DNA of 64,000 nucleotides, from positions 1,466,001 through 1,530,000 of the forward strand of contig JBAMJR010000004.1 of the NCBI GenBank assembly GCA_038501785.1, read 5' to 3'. Both the position numbers and the translations under genes were made by a program. The notes beneath the pieces were generated by a model. It had not been told where the DNA came from, made no database searches, and saw only the letters and a program-made list of their open reading frames with translations. Of the stretch, positions 20,033 to 32,200 are shown piece after piece (position 1 is the stretch's first letter; each line of letters opens with the position of its first letter). This DNA is from Myoxocephalus aenaeus (lineage: Eukaryota > Chordata > Actinopteri > Perciformes > Cottidae).

Positions 20033-23000
20033 CATACTGTATATCCTATCCTATTATGTGTGTTTGTGTGTGGATGTATTTCAGCAGCTAGAATGAAGTG
20101 AGGGTCAACTGAACACCCATCATTCCTTTTCACACCCAGTTTCACAGTTTCAACTCATTCACACTTGAGAGCTGACATGAAAAAGCAGCATCATCACCAT
20201 GGTCAGCTTCACTAAAGCAGTCTGGTGTTCGGTGCCTTGCTCAAGGGTACATTCCAGTTGGTCACTGAGATTAAATATCTTCCCACTTTTGTTTGGCTTT
20301 GTTTGGCTCTTCTGTGCGGCTCATCTGTGATGACCCTCATGAGGTAAATTAGGCTTGTTGGGGAGGGAAAAAAGCAATTGATGTTTTGGAGCATCCTCGA
20401 ATCATTGATTAGAGAATCAATGGAGAACACGATGAATAGCAATCACTTGCCTTTCTTTTAGGAGAAGCTCAAAGCTACTGAAGGAGACAGAGGTGTAGTG
20501 GAATACTGATTTTTGTATCGGCCTATAAGCTTTAATCACTTTTTAAAGTGTTTGTTTATCTCATGTTCGGAGTTTGAATGTAATGCTACAGCCAGCTGTT
20601 GGTTAGCTGAGCTTACCTTTGTATAAATACTGGGAGCGGGGGAAACGGCTAGGATTTTTGTAGCACTGTTAGGTTGTAACCAACTGAGTCTTCGGGTAAG
20701 TCAGAGTGAGTTCTGTAAGGTCCGTTACTTGTTGTTTTTACACTTGATTTTTTTGTACAAAGGGTTTTGTTTTTTAATAAATGAAGTGTATGCCCAGTCA
20801 TTTCCTTCCAAATGTGTTTGGATTATAATCAGAATAAGGCTTGCTGTCAGGCTTCATTTACCCATAAGGTGCATGCAATAAACAGAGGAAATACAAATTA
20901 AAAAAAAAATACTACAAAAGTAAAGAAACATAAATATAGAATAGAAAGATCTGATGAAAATATTTTTTTAATGAAGGAGCTGTACAGTTTTCTGGTATCG
21001 GGGTGTCCCTAACATACAATATATGGAGCAAAATCTGATTGGTCAAGTCTTGCCTATCGTCTACTGATGGTCAAATCATGTTAGTTTTTCTTTTACTGTT
21101 TCGGTTATATGTATACTTTAGGTTAACTGTTTTGGTTATATATACATAAAATGGTAAAAACTACACACATTTTGGCAGAGATACTTGTGAATGTTGTTAA
21201 GCTGTTATAATAATGGACAGACAGCCTGTTTGTTGTGTATACTGGAAACATTTTCTAGGAGGCAGGATTGCACTGATGGGGGAGTAAAAGGACTGAAGCT
21301 ATTTTCATTTCTCATTTTATTTTTATGCCAATTTCTGTCATTTCAAAAGTTACTCCTCACTAGTTCATTGAAGAAACACTATCAAAGTAAGAGCAACATT
21401 TTATCAAATCTGGCTGGCCTTTGGGTTTCAACAGAGCAGGAAAAAGTAATAGTAATAACAAGAAAACAATCTTTGTGAAAAGCTTCATAATTGGCTAAAA
21501 GCATATGCGCTTTACCAAACTTTACAAGAGTTGTCAAGGCTCCAAAACAACCCACTTATCAGCAGACCTTTCCATCCCAACCACAAATGTCTGCGCTTGA
21601 CTAGAAAATATGTTTTGTACGTAACAGGTAGTATGAACAAAACATGCTGTTGTCCAGTTAACTTGTGCACCTCAAAGTTCCCGTTAGTTTTGTGTGTGTT
21701 TATCACTGTCCTCTGTTAACTGTTTGTTCTTTAATGAAAATGGTAAGTAACAAAGTTTTAAAAGTCCGCTTTAGTAGATGTTGGCTGGTACAGAATTAAA
21801 GCTTGACTTTGATCAGCAGGAGAAAAATTACATCACTGGTGACGATGATATAAAAATAAGAACACTGTCAATAACCATATTGACAGTGTGCAAAACATGT
21901 AGTTTGAGGCCAGGACATTAAACATCCTGTATCAAGCATCTACTAGTTAGTTGTCAGCTGTACTGAATAGCAAATTGCAGACATCTGGCACTATGATTCA
22001 GATAGTACTCAGCCCAATTAATCCAATTATAGGACGGCCCATGCCTACTCTAATCATACAGAGAATCAGACCTAATACTGAATCATTCTCATAATTGTAA
22101 CGCCGCCAACATTTTCAGATTCATATGGTAATTTTTTAATATGTTGATTATAACTTTTTGTTACGTTTTTTGCAGAAGGCTTCTATTAACCTCTTAAGCC
22201 CTAGCTATTGGTGGAATGCCTAAAATAACATACCCTAAATTATCCAGGAATAGTTCAACGATAAGGTTCATATGCATGTTTTCTGATTCTGTTTGAAAGG
22301 TTAGACGCTGAGGAATATGAATCCATTGTAAGTAAACCTATTTATATTACCATTCATGGTTAAATGAAAATGCATTAAATAAAAACAACACAATTTATAT
22401 CCCTGTGTAAAGGCAATATATCACCATTATATGAAGATCCCATGGATAATGATGCAACTGAAGGTATTCTCATACTCTACAACTGGGACTGTACATTTGA
22501 GGAAAATATACTATAATGCACCATTTATTATGCAATTTATAACGATATACTGAGGAGGCATTCATGTTTACTATTTACATGCTGAGTTTTACTTGTAAAC
22601 TTATTTCCATATAGCCATTTTACAAATAACATAAATCCCCCAGAAACATTTAAATACTAATAAACACAATACATATTGATCAACGAAGAGCTCCTTGCAA
22701 TACAGGCAGATAAATGGATGATGCCAGTGCTCACAGTGCTATGAGATATCCACGGATTTGTCTCGGCAAGCTGAATAGAGTGGTATAAGGCTTGGAAGTG
22801 CTTCGTTACAGCCAGGAGGTGGCCACAAACAGAAAAAGGCAGAGCCCTCACCAGTGAAAGCCATTCAAACTTAATTGACTAAGGTGCCTGCTGAATCCTC
22901 CCTCACTGCGCTGGAAAGATCATTGATTTGTCTCTGACTGTAATATTTGAAGTTTGTGTAAAAGCGTCCGCTGAGCATTTCGAGTCTTGGTGCATTGAGG

Positions 23001-25317
23001 TGTTTTAGAAAGCTTGCAATTTCTAGTTAGTAGACTCAGAAAAAAAGTAATCCTTGTTATTTTTAACACAACTTGCTTATATTTACAAAGGTTTAATTTG
23101 TACAACCTTATTTGGACAACATAGTTGGTTTACAGATCCTGACAGCCGAAGACCCTATTTTTAAAAACCAAGAACATAGCATTTCACGTCCTTAGGGACC
23201 ACTTTTCACTGGGCCACACAAATCCCTCCACCATGTTAAGGTGGCGATTCATTGTCGGAATGAATTGAAGATAGTGTATGTACTAACTGATCCACAATTC
23301 AGAAAACTTATTTGATGGAACTGTGTCATAAAAAAAAGGAAATTCCCCACATATAAACTGAATAAAAACTAGAACAAGTTACACAATATTTTTTAGATGT
23401 CGGGCAACAAATGGGAAAAACTGTATGTTCAAAGGGCAAAATAGTACACCCAATATAAGTATTACATCCAACGGATCGAAATTGAACGGCGAGAATCAGA
23501 AATGTGAAGATCATTAAATCTGAAATGTGAAACCAGAGTTTTAATCGTTGACTTACACAGAGCACAGACGTCTAACCTCTGTTGAATGAGCTGCAGGACA
23601 TGTCCTTACCGTGTGTATTGGCTGTGTTTCCTCGTGGCCACCCATCAGCAGCAACAACAGGCCGCTACATCTAAAGGCGACATGTTCAGCTGCACGCTCG
23701 CGGAGACAAACCGAGTAAAAGAATGAAAGAGATAAATCTCTGTGTAGTACTGGGCCTGAGCAGAGCCAATCAGTCATGGTTGAACTGTGCTATGACTTCA
23801 ATTCCAGTGAAAGGAAACTCATCCTGCTATCTCATTTGATTGCACAATAGAGAGGCCCACTGGGACTCTGTTTATTTCATCCTGGTAAAATGGAGAAAGG
23901 CAACATTTTTGTGAGGATTTTTGCAACAAAGAAATACATGCTACTCTGTATGAATGACACATACAGGTGTTTTTACTTCGTTTGTTACGTTTTATTTAAT
24001 AAACACCAGCAGAAAAACAATAACACAAATCTATACAATTAATACAGAAATAACAGGATATTTTTACAATAACATCTTGATGGCATAAATAAAAGGATAT
24101 ATGTCTGTATTTAAATTTAGTTGAATATATACAAGAGCACATACATTGTTTTTACATTCAGTTAAGCTCCTGAATTCAAATATTCTAAATTATGAGGAAT
24201 AAAAACGTTTACTCACTGTATGAAAGCGTCACATTTATATTCTGTATCTTCTGTATCTGAAATGTTAAAACCCAAGACACCGTGCCTTTTTTATATATTT
24301 TTTTTACTTTTTAGACACATTTCCTCATTCCCTCAAATGCAGCTTAACATTTCCTGGGATGTTATAGGACATTGCAATGCACTATTAGCTCACATCTAAT
24401 GTGTTATTCAGTGTTCATTTGGTACATTTTCTCTGACTTATTTTGTTCTTCTTAAGTTTTCCCTCTTGATGAAACTCGTAACAACTGAACTGAGAAATTC
24501 AACCTTTTTGTGAATTAGCATTTACAAAGACACACGCTACGCTGTATGCACAGAGATGAAATTGTGACGTTCACGAAAGCACAGAAGCGTGTGACTCTGG
24601 AAGATTTAATTATAGGTGGATGACGTATGTGTAATTGTATTTTCACAATGTGTCACTCAAGATAGGACAGAAGACATTTGCCTTCTTTAGCGGGCTAAAT
24701 AGTGACTGAAAGTAGTCGCTTATTTGGATATAATCAGTCATATTATGACACCTCCAAAACAGTTCCAGTCCACTGTTCTAAATCTTAAATCATTGTGCTA
24801 AATATGAAAAAAAAAATAGGGTTACAGAGTAACCAAGCAAGAAATACAATAGAGAACACAGATATGTCTGCATGAGGTTCTAGCACAATGCATAAAAACA
24901 GAAATCAATGGAGACAAAACAACTTCAACATAAACGTCCACGATTCAAACACCCTCCATTAAACAAGCACCATCAACACATATCCGCATTTAGTTTTGAA
25001 TTGTCTTTGTTTGTCTTTGATTAATATGCAGGAGCATGCTGTTCCATAAGGACATCCCAGTATAGAATAATTAGCTTCTTGCTTTTTCATTTTTGACGTG
25101 AGGAAAACTACATGACATAGTGCTTGCTATTGTGTTACATTTATATTGGCTTTCAACATTTCAGTTGTGGAATTTTATCTTCAACGGGTCTGCTCCTGCT
25201 TCATTTTTACTAATCGAATATGTGTCCTCATAGGAGCATTGAACCTGTATCTGATAACATTATGCATTTTGTTTTTAAGCTTATGGGAAAGTCTCCCATA
25301 CCATACGGTGCATCACA

Positions 25318-25327
<10 letters not shown>
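20033..25327. other. Intergenic, no gene recognised
   Basis: This is AT-rich unique DNA with scattered stops in all frames. At about 20579-20665 the phrase 'ttagctgagcttacc...ggggaaacggctagg' resembles a widespread fish repeat remnant. I looked for carboxypeptidase-type exons (CPXM2 lies between these genes in human) and recognised none, but very short or diverged exons could be missed. Confidence 0.45.

Positions 25328-25392
<65 letters not shown>
25328..25392 (+). repeat. CA microsatellite
   Basis: An uninterrupted (AC)n tract of about 65 bp, with a short TC tract just before it. Reading frames through it give meaningless Thr-His or Cys-Val runs. Confidence 0.97.
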
Positions 25393-25396
<4 letters not shown>

Positions 25397-25769
25397 CCAA
25401 AAGTTGCATGGCCCTGAAACAACAGCAACTCAGGACAATACTTTTCTGTCTGTCACAGTTCAGTTTCCATGTTCTTCTGCCATTCTGTCTCTCACACACT
25501 TAATCAGTGTACCTTTTTGTCACACTCATCTCATCAGCCTATTCTGGTCACACCTCGTCAGCTCTATCACACTCACCTGCCCACTCTGCTGCACCTACTC
25601 CATTCAGTATATAAGCCCAAGCTTCACTCACACTCACGGCCAGCTTGTTCTCCGTGTAATGCCAGACCATCCAGGTCTTATGCCCCCCACCCCCGGTGGT
25701 CTCAACCGTCCCACCTGCCTGCCTGACTGACCTCCCTGGCCACGGCAGTGATAGCGGTCAACACCGCGC

Positions 25770-26250
25770 TGGTATTCCAGAGCCTCCGGAATCCCAGCCA
25801 GAGCCTCCAGAATCCCAGCCAGAGCCTCCAGAATCCCAGCCAGAGCCCAGGGAATCCCAGCCAGAGCATCCGGAATCCCAGCCAGAGCCTCCGGAATCCC
25901 AGCCAGAGCCCAGCCAGAGCCCAGGGAATCCCAGCCAGAGCCTCCAGAATCCCAGCCAGAGCCCAGCCAGAGCCCAGGGAATCCCAGCCAGAGCCTCCAG
26001 AATCCCAGCCAGAGCCCAGCCAGAGCCCAGGGAATCCCAGCCAGAGCCTCCAGAATCCCAGCCAGAGCCCATCCAGAGCCCAGGGAATCCCAGCCAGAGC
26101 CTCCAGAATCCCAGCCAGAGCCCAGCCAGAGCCCAGGGAATCCCAGCCAGAGCCTCCAGAATCCCAGCCAGAGCCCAGCCAGAGCCCAGGGAATCCCAGC
26201 CAGAGCCTCCAGAATCCCAGCCAGAGCCCAGCCAGCGCCTCCGGAATCCC
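25770..26250 (+). repeat. Minisatellite with 53-bp higher-order unit
   Basis: The building block is 'aatcccagccagagcc' plus a short linker (tccag, tccgg or caggg). From about 25924 a strict 53-bp compound unit starts 'gggaatcccagcc' at 25924, 25977, 26030, 26083, 26136 and 26189. Left of that the blocks are irregular 21-mers. Because 53 is not a multiple of three, each frame cycles through all registers and yields Pro-Glu-Ser-Gln or Trp-Leu-Gly-rich peptides in five of the six frames. Flanking G/C-rich phrases ('gcccagctccccggtcgagc') recur near such repeats in fish genomes, possibly from an old retroelement. I do not call it a gene. Confidence 0.92.
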
Positions 26251-26328
26251 CGGAGCCCAGCTCCCCGGTCGAGCCTTTGCAGCATCCGGTTCCGAGGATA
26301 CTTTTTTGCGCTTGGTCCAGAGAGTTTG

Positions 26329-26330
<2 letters not shown>

Positions 26331-26371
<41 letters not shown>
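26331..26371 (+). repeat. CA microsatellite
   Basis: A (CA)n tract of about 41 bp directly after the minisatellite flank. It pairs with the tract at 25328-25392 on the other side. Confidence 0.97.
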
Positions 26372-26372
<1 letters not shown>

Positions 26373-26499
26373 ATTAGTACTCATAACCTAGTATTTCCAC
26401 TACTGTTATGAATTACACTGGCATTTGCATAGCAAATAAAAGGTGTAGCACGTTCGCCATCTTAGCTTCATATCTTACATTCTAATATGTTCTTGGTCC

Positions 26500-26875
26500 T
26501 AATAGACACAAAGCTCAGCTGAAGTTGATGGGAATTGTTTGGAGGTATTTGGTCATAATCAAAAATATTGGAAACATTGAAATGTGGGCCTGACGATAGC
26601 TAGATGAAAAGTCAGGGGACCACCAAAGTTAAGAATTCAAGAAACCATGACTGTCCCAAATGTTGTAGCAATTCATCCAACTTTTGCTGATGCATTCCAA
26701 TCACAACCTCATCGTGGTGCTGGAGGAAAATTCTGAGAATCACCAGTGTCATTAAAATTAGTCTTTAGTGCACCATGGCAATTGCTGCCAAATAGTATAT
26801 AATCCCATCCAACAATTGTTGCGGTATTCCAGTCCGGACCAACGTTGCCATCCATAGAGCCATGCCGCTAGCATG
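26500..26875 (-). repeat. Interspersed fish repeat, copy B
   Basis: Phrases include 'aaaagtcaggggaccaccaa', 'gtagcaattcatccaac' and the end 'ttgccatccatagagccatg'. It is the inverse of copy C at 31790-32200. The class is unknown and the copy is diverged, with no coding capacity. Confidence 0.5.
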
Positions 26876-26879
26876 ACTT

Positions 26880-28882
26880 AACGTGTTTTAGAATGATGCA
26901 CCAAAAACAGCATATCAAACTAAAAGTAGTACTAAAGCTTTGGAAACGTTTTTTTTTAGCACTGGATGATGTTTTCAAGTTTGCAAACAAGGTGTTCAGA
27001 TGCAGCTGATGTATTTGTACCTCCTTCAAGTTTGAAAATATCATCCAGTGCCCACTTATTCTGGAGCCTATCCCATTTTCACACTGGGCGAGAGGCAGCG
27101 TATACTCTGAACAGGTTGGCAGTCGCATAAAGCTGACACATAGACAAAGCAATCACACCTCCAGGTTCCAGTTCACCTCAGCTACATGTATTTGGAGTGG
27201 TGGGAGGAAACTGGAGCACTCAGGACACCCATGCATTCATTGGATCATTTCCCTTTCTCGTTAGATAATTCAAATCCTTTTTTTGTCTACTTTTTTTACA
27301 AGAAAGTAATCTGCAATCCAAAGTCTCCCTTTCATTATTGTTATCAAGTGTTTTCACTTGATATTAATTCTCCCTTTCACAGGACACGAGCCTGCATGTT
27401 TATTTGACCTTCTGTGAGAATGGCTTTCATGTCCATCCTCCGATCTCCAGAAAGCGGCTCCATTGTCTCCGATCTTTTCACGGCTGAGGTCTCTCATAAT
27501 GATATGGTGTGATGGATTTTCCCTAAGCCATGGGTTCTTAGCTGGCTGAAAGAATAACTGCGTGGATCTGTTTTGTTCTCTATCCTGTTGATAGATTCCC
27601 AATCCCTTCCCACTGGGTTTTCTCTGTCCCTTATAATGGCTCCTCCTCAGATTTCTCTTTCAGATTTCCTCTGTGGTTGAGGGTATTGACTGGAGTGGAA
27701 CGGACCTGGAAAGAGACATATATGGTAACTGAGCTACTCTCACATCCGGTTGCATTTGAACGTCACAGTCTGCTCACCACAATGTGCCACTCAGCATGAG
27801 AACATATTTTGTTTTTTTTTCTCCCAGGGCATGCAACTGCGGATGCTATCTGTTCAAATATAACAACCCTACGTGATTACTTCTGCTTTAGCTTTTACTT
27901 TCTCTGAACTCTAACACACCTTTTAAAAAAGGATAGGTCGTCTCTGTGTCAGTTTAGACGTGCCCCTCTTTGGTCTCAATTATTGTCTGATGGGATTTCT
28001 AATGGTACCTTGTGTCACAGTGAGTCTTTTTGTCACATTTTTATCACACACAGCTATCACTGCAGCTGACAGCAGCGAAATGAAAAAGGTGGGATCACCT
28101 GTCATGCATTTAATAACATCAGCCTGAGGTTATCAAAGGGTTTTATAGGAAAATGCCACATGGTAAAGGTATGACTGTGTGTATATGATGTACAGTGACT
28201 GTGAATAGATAGAAGAGTTCAAATAGTTTTCATAGAACCTGCAGCACTATCCAATTATTGCCTGAGACACTTAAAGCCATGTACTTTTAAAACGCCAAAT
28301 GGATGTTGGCCGGAATAAATGGATTTAATTCATATTGAAACAATTTAATGGAATTTTAGTAAGTTGGAAGTCTGCGTGCAGCGCTCCATCAATGACGTAG
28401 AAAGCGGTTGTCTAAATTTAGCAGCAGTTGCAGAGACATACGGTACAACATTCACGTGAAATATTCCCAAATCCCCTGCACGAGTGATCTCACTGTAAAA
28501 CGGGGTCCTCTCAGCAGCAGCATCAGCAGCCAAACTCCCTGCTGTTCACCCCGCCCCGCGGCGCCTCTCACCTCGCCACCCAGCTTGGCTCTCCACCGGC
28601 ACCCACCAACGATGCCACCACGCTCACCCGAGGAGGCGCGATGGAAAACAAGTCTGACGGTGAGGGAACCCCTGTCTCTCCCACCACCGCTAGCGAGTGG
28701 AGGTGGGAGAGGCAGGGGCGAGCGCTAGCTACCAAACCTATTATTGTGGCAGCTGCAGCTAGCGAGTGCTTTGTGGCTGCCCGACGAGGGCAGTAGCGGT
28801 AGCAGCAGCGGTAGTGGTAGCAACAGCGGTTTATAAACTGCCGCGGCTTGTTTAAGATTAAATACAACTTTTAAAAAAAATA
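26880..28882. other. Intergenic with a G/C-rich block
   Basis: No gene is recognised. About 28495-28830 is markedly G/C-rich compared with its surroundings, with 'cagcag'/'agcggtag' motifs. The sequence resuming after the Tc1 element at 30110 ('gtaggtgcggcttataaagg') looks like part of another short repeat that the Tc1 element split. The block could also be a small CpG-rich promoter, but no transcript model fits. Confidence 0.35.
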
Positions 28883-30107
28883 TACACTCACCTAAAGGAT
28901 TATTAGGAACACCTGTTCAATTTCTCATTAATGCAATTATCTAATCAACCAATCACATGGCAGTTGCTTCAATGCATTTAGGGTGTGGTCCTGGTCAAGA
29001 CAATCTCCTGAACTCCAAACTGAATGTCAGAATGGGAAAGAAAGGTGATTTAAGCAATTTTGAGCGTGGCATGGTTGTTGGTGCCAGACGGGCCGGTCTG
29101 AGTATTTCACAATCTGCTCAGTTACTGGGATTTTCACGCACAACCATTTCTAGGGTTTACAAAGAATGGTGTGAAAAGGGGAAAAACATCCAGTATGCGG
29201 CAGTCCTGTGGGCGAAAATGCCTCGTTGATGCTAGAGGTCAGAGGAGAACGGGCCGACTGATTCAAGCTGATAGAAGAGCAACTTTGACTGAAATAACCA
29301 CTCGTTACAACCGAGGTATGCAGCAAAGCATTTGTGAAGCCACAACACGCACAACCTTGAGGCGGATGGGCTACAACAGCAGAAGACCCCACCGGGTACC
29401 ACTCATCTCCGCTACAAATAGGAAAAAGAGGCTACAATTTGCAAGAGCTCACCAAAATTGGACAGTTGAAGACTGGAAAAATGTTGCCTGGTCTGATGAG
29501 TCTCGATTTCTGTTGAGACATTCAGATGGTAGAGTCAGAATTTGGCGTAAACAGAATGAGAACATGGATCCATCATGCCTTGTTACCACTGTGCAGGCTG
29601 GTGGTGGTGGTGTAATGGTGTGGGGGATGTTTTCTTGGCACACTTTAGGCCCCTTAGTGCCAATTGGGCATCGTTTAAATGCCACGGCCTACCTGAGCAT
29701 TGTTTCTGACCATGTCCATCCCTTTATGGCCACCATGTACCCATCCTCTGATGGCTACTTCCAGCAGGATAATGCACCATGTCACAAAGCTCCAATCATT
29801 TCAAATTGGTTTCTTGAACATGACAATGAGTTCACTGTACTAAAATGGCCCCCACAGTCACCAGATCTCAACCCAATAGAGCATCTTTGGGATGTGGTGG
29901 AACGGGAGCTTCGTGCCCTGGATGTGCATCCCACAAATCTCCATCAACTGCAAGATGCTATCCTATCAATATGGGCCAACATTTCTAAAGAATGCTTTCA
30001 GCACCTTGTTGAATCAATGCCACGTAGAATTAAGGCAGTTCTGAAGGCGAAAGGGGGTCAAACACAGTATTAGTATGGTGTTCCTAATAATCCTTTAGGT
30101 GAGTGTA
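28883..30107 (+). mobile_element. Tc1/mariner element with DD36E spacing
   Basis: This 1,225-bp element has terminal inverted repeats starting TACACTCACCTAAAGGATTA and ending TAATCCTTTAGGTGAGTGTA. TA target duplications are at 28881-28882 and 30108-30109. It carries one transposase gene in the + orientation, intact except for one frameshift. The repeats are near-perfect for about 30 bp, suggesting modest age. The catalytic spacing places it near the Incomer (DD36E) lineage rather than classical DD34E Tc1. Confidence 0.92.
29032..30073 (+). pseudogene. Tc1/mariner DD36E transposase, one frameshift
   Basis: It starts MGKKGDLSNFERG and continues through a helix-turn-helix (SISQSAQLLGFSRTTISRVY). 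The frame breaks once, in the run of G and A at about 29174-29187, where a single extra base shifts the reading. Downstream it is open to the end (...KGGQTQY). The second HTH region contains TRTTLRRMG. Catalytic residues are D in WSDESRF, D in FQQDNAPCH and E in PDLNPIEHLW, with 36 residues between the last two. All catalytic residues remain, so a single-base lesion (or sequencing error) is the only visible defect. Such proteins cut at the inverted repeats and reinsert at TA. Confidence 0.88.
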
Positions 30108-30837
30108 TAGTAGGTGCGGCTTATAAAGGGGTGCGTCTTATAACCCGCATTTTACGGTACTTGGCAGCACTGGTAAACATGGGCAGCATACTAACTGGAG
30201 ACATGAAGACAAGACAGCATGTGTGGCACTTTGTATCCATTTGATTGAAAGGTGTTCAGATGCAGCTGATGTATTGTACTTCCTCAGCCCATTTCATATA
30301 ACATATAGTATGTTTTTTGAAGAAGTAATTTAAAAACAAACAGATTATGTTTTACGGAGAAGAATTATTTAACATTTTACTGTACCATATTATAATCTAT
30401 AATGCATATATCCTTCCCTCTGTATTTATCATGCTACAACCGAGTATTTCTGCCGTCAACACAGACCACTCTAAGGACTGAATCCACTTCATACACTCAT
30501 TAACTGTCGGCTCAATTCAAAATCTAACTTCATTCACATTTGGCCAAGTTAATATGGATGTCCAGTAAATCACTGAGTAATCTTGAGTATTCTTCAAAAA
30601 GCACTCCTCACACTCCTAGCAAACATTGGAATGCACATTCACTTGACATGCAAATAAAGGCCTCATGGTTTTATCTTGTCGGCTGTCTTGTCTTGCGTTT
30701 TGTTTAGGAATGAAATAACATATGGGAAAAAAATGTACCCTCTGATCTATTTTTAAGCACAAAGTGCTGAATTCCCTCGTCTGGAGTTCTGCTGTTGTTT
30801 GATGCAGAGCAGCATTACTCGGCTATGGATGTATAAG

Positions 30838-31140
30838 ATACAATAAGATAATCCTTTATTAGTCCCGCAGTGGGGAAATTGCAGGATTACAGCAGCCTTG
30901 CACACAATAGAGACACATAGTAAAAACAATTAATTAATATAAATAATAACAATAAACAGTAGTAAAACAGTAGTAAAAAACAGTAGTACAAAACAGTAAG
31001 AGTACAGTAGCAATTTTAAATTAAATATACAGACGGAATAAGAGTATATAAAAGTACTTCAATGTATTTATATTGCACCAGGTGAGTGCAGTTAAAGTGT
31101 CCACAGTGATTAAAGTGTCCAAGTGATTAAAGTGTTCGTG
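30838..31140 (-). mobile_element. LINE 3' end remnant (minus orientation)
   Basis: 'caataagataatcctttatt' followed by 'agtcccgcagtggggaaatt' is a frequent fish non-LTR retrotransposon 3' terminus read in reverse. The AAGAT-type tail sits at the left edge. Simple A/T-rich sequence follows and the coding part is absent. The exact family is not assigned. Confidence 0.5.
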
Positions 31141-31670
31141 GTCTCTTGAGATATAAGGAGCAGCAGAGTTTCTGCATCAACTGAACTGTTTTTGTGTAAT
31201 TTTTGTATGTAAAATGCCCTTATATAGAATAATCGTTATTGTACATCTGTGTGTAAGCCTTTCTTTCACTGTCATTTTCTCTTGCATCAAAATCAGAAAT
31301 GTGCTGACAAAACAGATTACATTTGAAGGAGACATCCTCCTCATATTGTACACATATTGAACAAGCATGTAATTTCAATACACTTATGTCAACCCTTCTG
31401 ATAATTATTTTGAAGCAATTGTTGAACCGGTGGATCTTATAGATCGTATAGCTGGACACTGGTCTAACATGTTCATGTAAAGGCCAGATATAGGATTAAG
31501 TTATTAAGTGCCTTTAAATGCACTTAGAGTCCTGCCAGGCGATTATCTATTATTGGAGAAGACAAGTTCAGCACATTTTGATTGGTGCTTGTATAGAGCA
31601 TGGGAATGTCTAACAAAAGTGTCTGTGATTATTTCAGTTTTTCTTTCACTGACAAATCTGTAAAATCAAG

Positions 31671-31715
31671 ACGTTTATTTGGCAGATGCTTTGGTCCAAA
31701 GCAACTTACATTTAC
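31671..31715. repeat. Short conserved fish repeat fragment
   Basis: 'ggcagatgctttggtccaaa' followed by 'gcaacttaca' matches a phrase found very widely in teleost genomes. Only about 45 bp is present. Confidence 0.4.
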
Positions 31716-31789
31716 TTAAATAAATAAAATATGGCAATTAATTTTTTAACCCAGTTCATCAAAATCCCTCGTAATAGTTTTGATTTTTA

Positions 31790-32200
31790 ACCTTTTAGCT
31801 GTGGCTCTTTGGATGGCAGTGTCAGATGGAAATATCTAAACAATTATGGACTGCCGTGAAACTTTGTACAGACATTCGTGGTCCCTACTGACTTTTTTTT
31901 TCTCCAATAACTATTGAGTGGATAGCCAATCAATCTTCTGCAGATATCCATGGTACCCAGAGGATAAATCCTAATTACTTTGGTGATCCATCCTCTCGTA
32001 TCATCAGCAGGTTGACATTTGTGTCTCAGAGAAAAATGTCTCAACAAGTATTGGATGGATTACAATGTAATTTAATGCAGACAATTTGTGCTGTCCCTAT
32101 GGACCCGTGGAGCCTATACATTGACCTTATGTTGGATTACCCTTTGAATCTGGTGTTGTTGATCTTCATGACTTCAGTTGAACGGCAATATCTCCTATTT
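31790..32200 (+). repeat. Interspersed fish repeat, copy C
   Basis: It opens 'gctgtggctctttggatggc', then has 'actttgtacagacattcgtg', 'gaggataaatcctaattact' and 'gtctcaacaagtattggatg'. The last phrase matches copy A and the whole is the inverse of copy B. The repeated core occurs twice within the copy. No function is inferred. Confidence 0.5.

Noticed and set aside
25146..25730. 194-codon open frame with Thr-His repeats
   Set aside because: The frame passes through a CA microsatellite and has no recognisable domain. The length is an effect of the repeat having no stops.
25770..26250. CRISPR-like array
   Set aside because: The repeats have no unique spacers, and the genome is clearly vertebrate.
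25634..26391. Five overlapping open frames of 190-246 codons on both strands
   Set aside because: All are translations of the 53-bp minisatellite in different registers. No frame is favoured and there is no conserved domain.
28408..28728. 106-codon Pro/Ser-rich open frame
   Set aside because: It falls in a G/C-rich block where stops are rare. The product is low-complexity and resembles no family.
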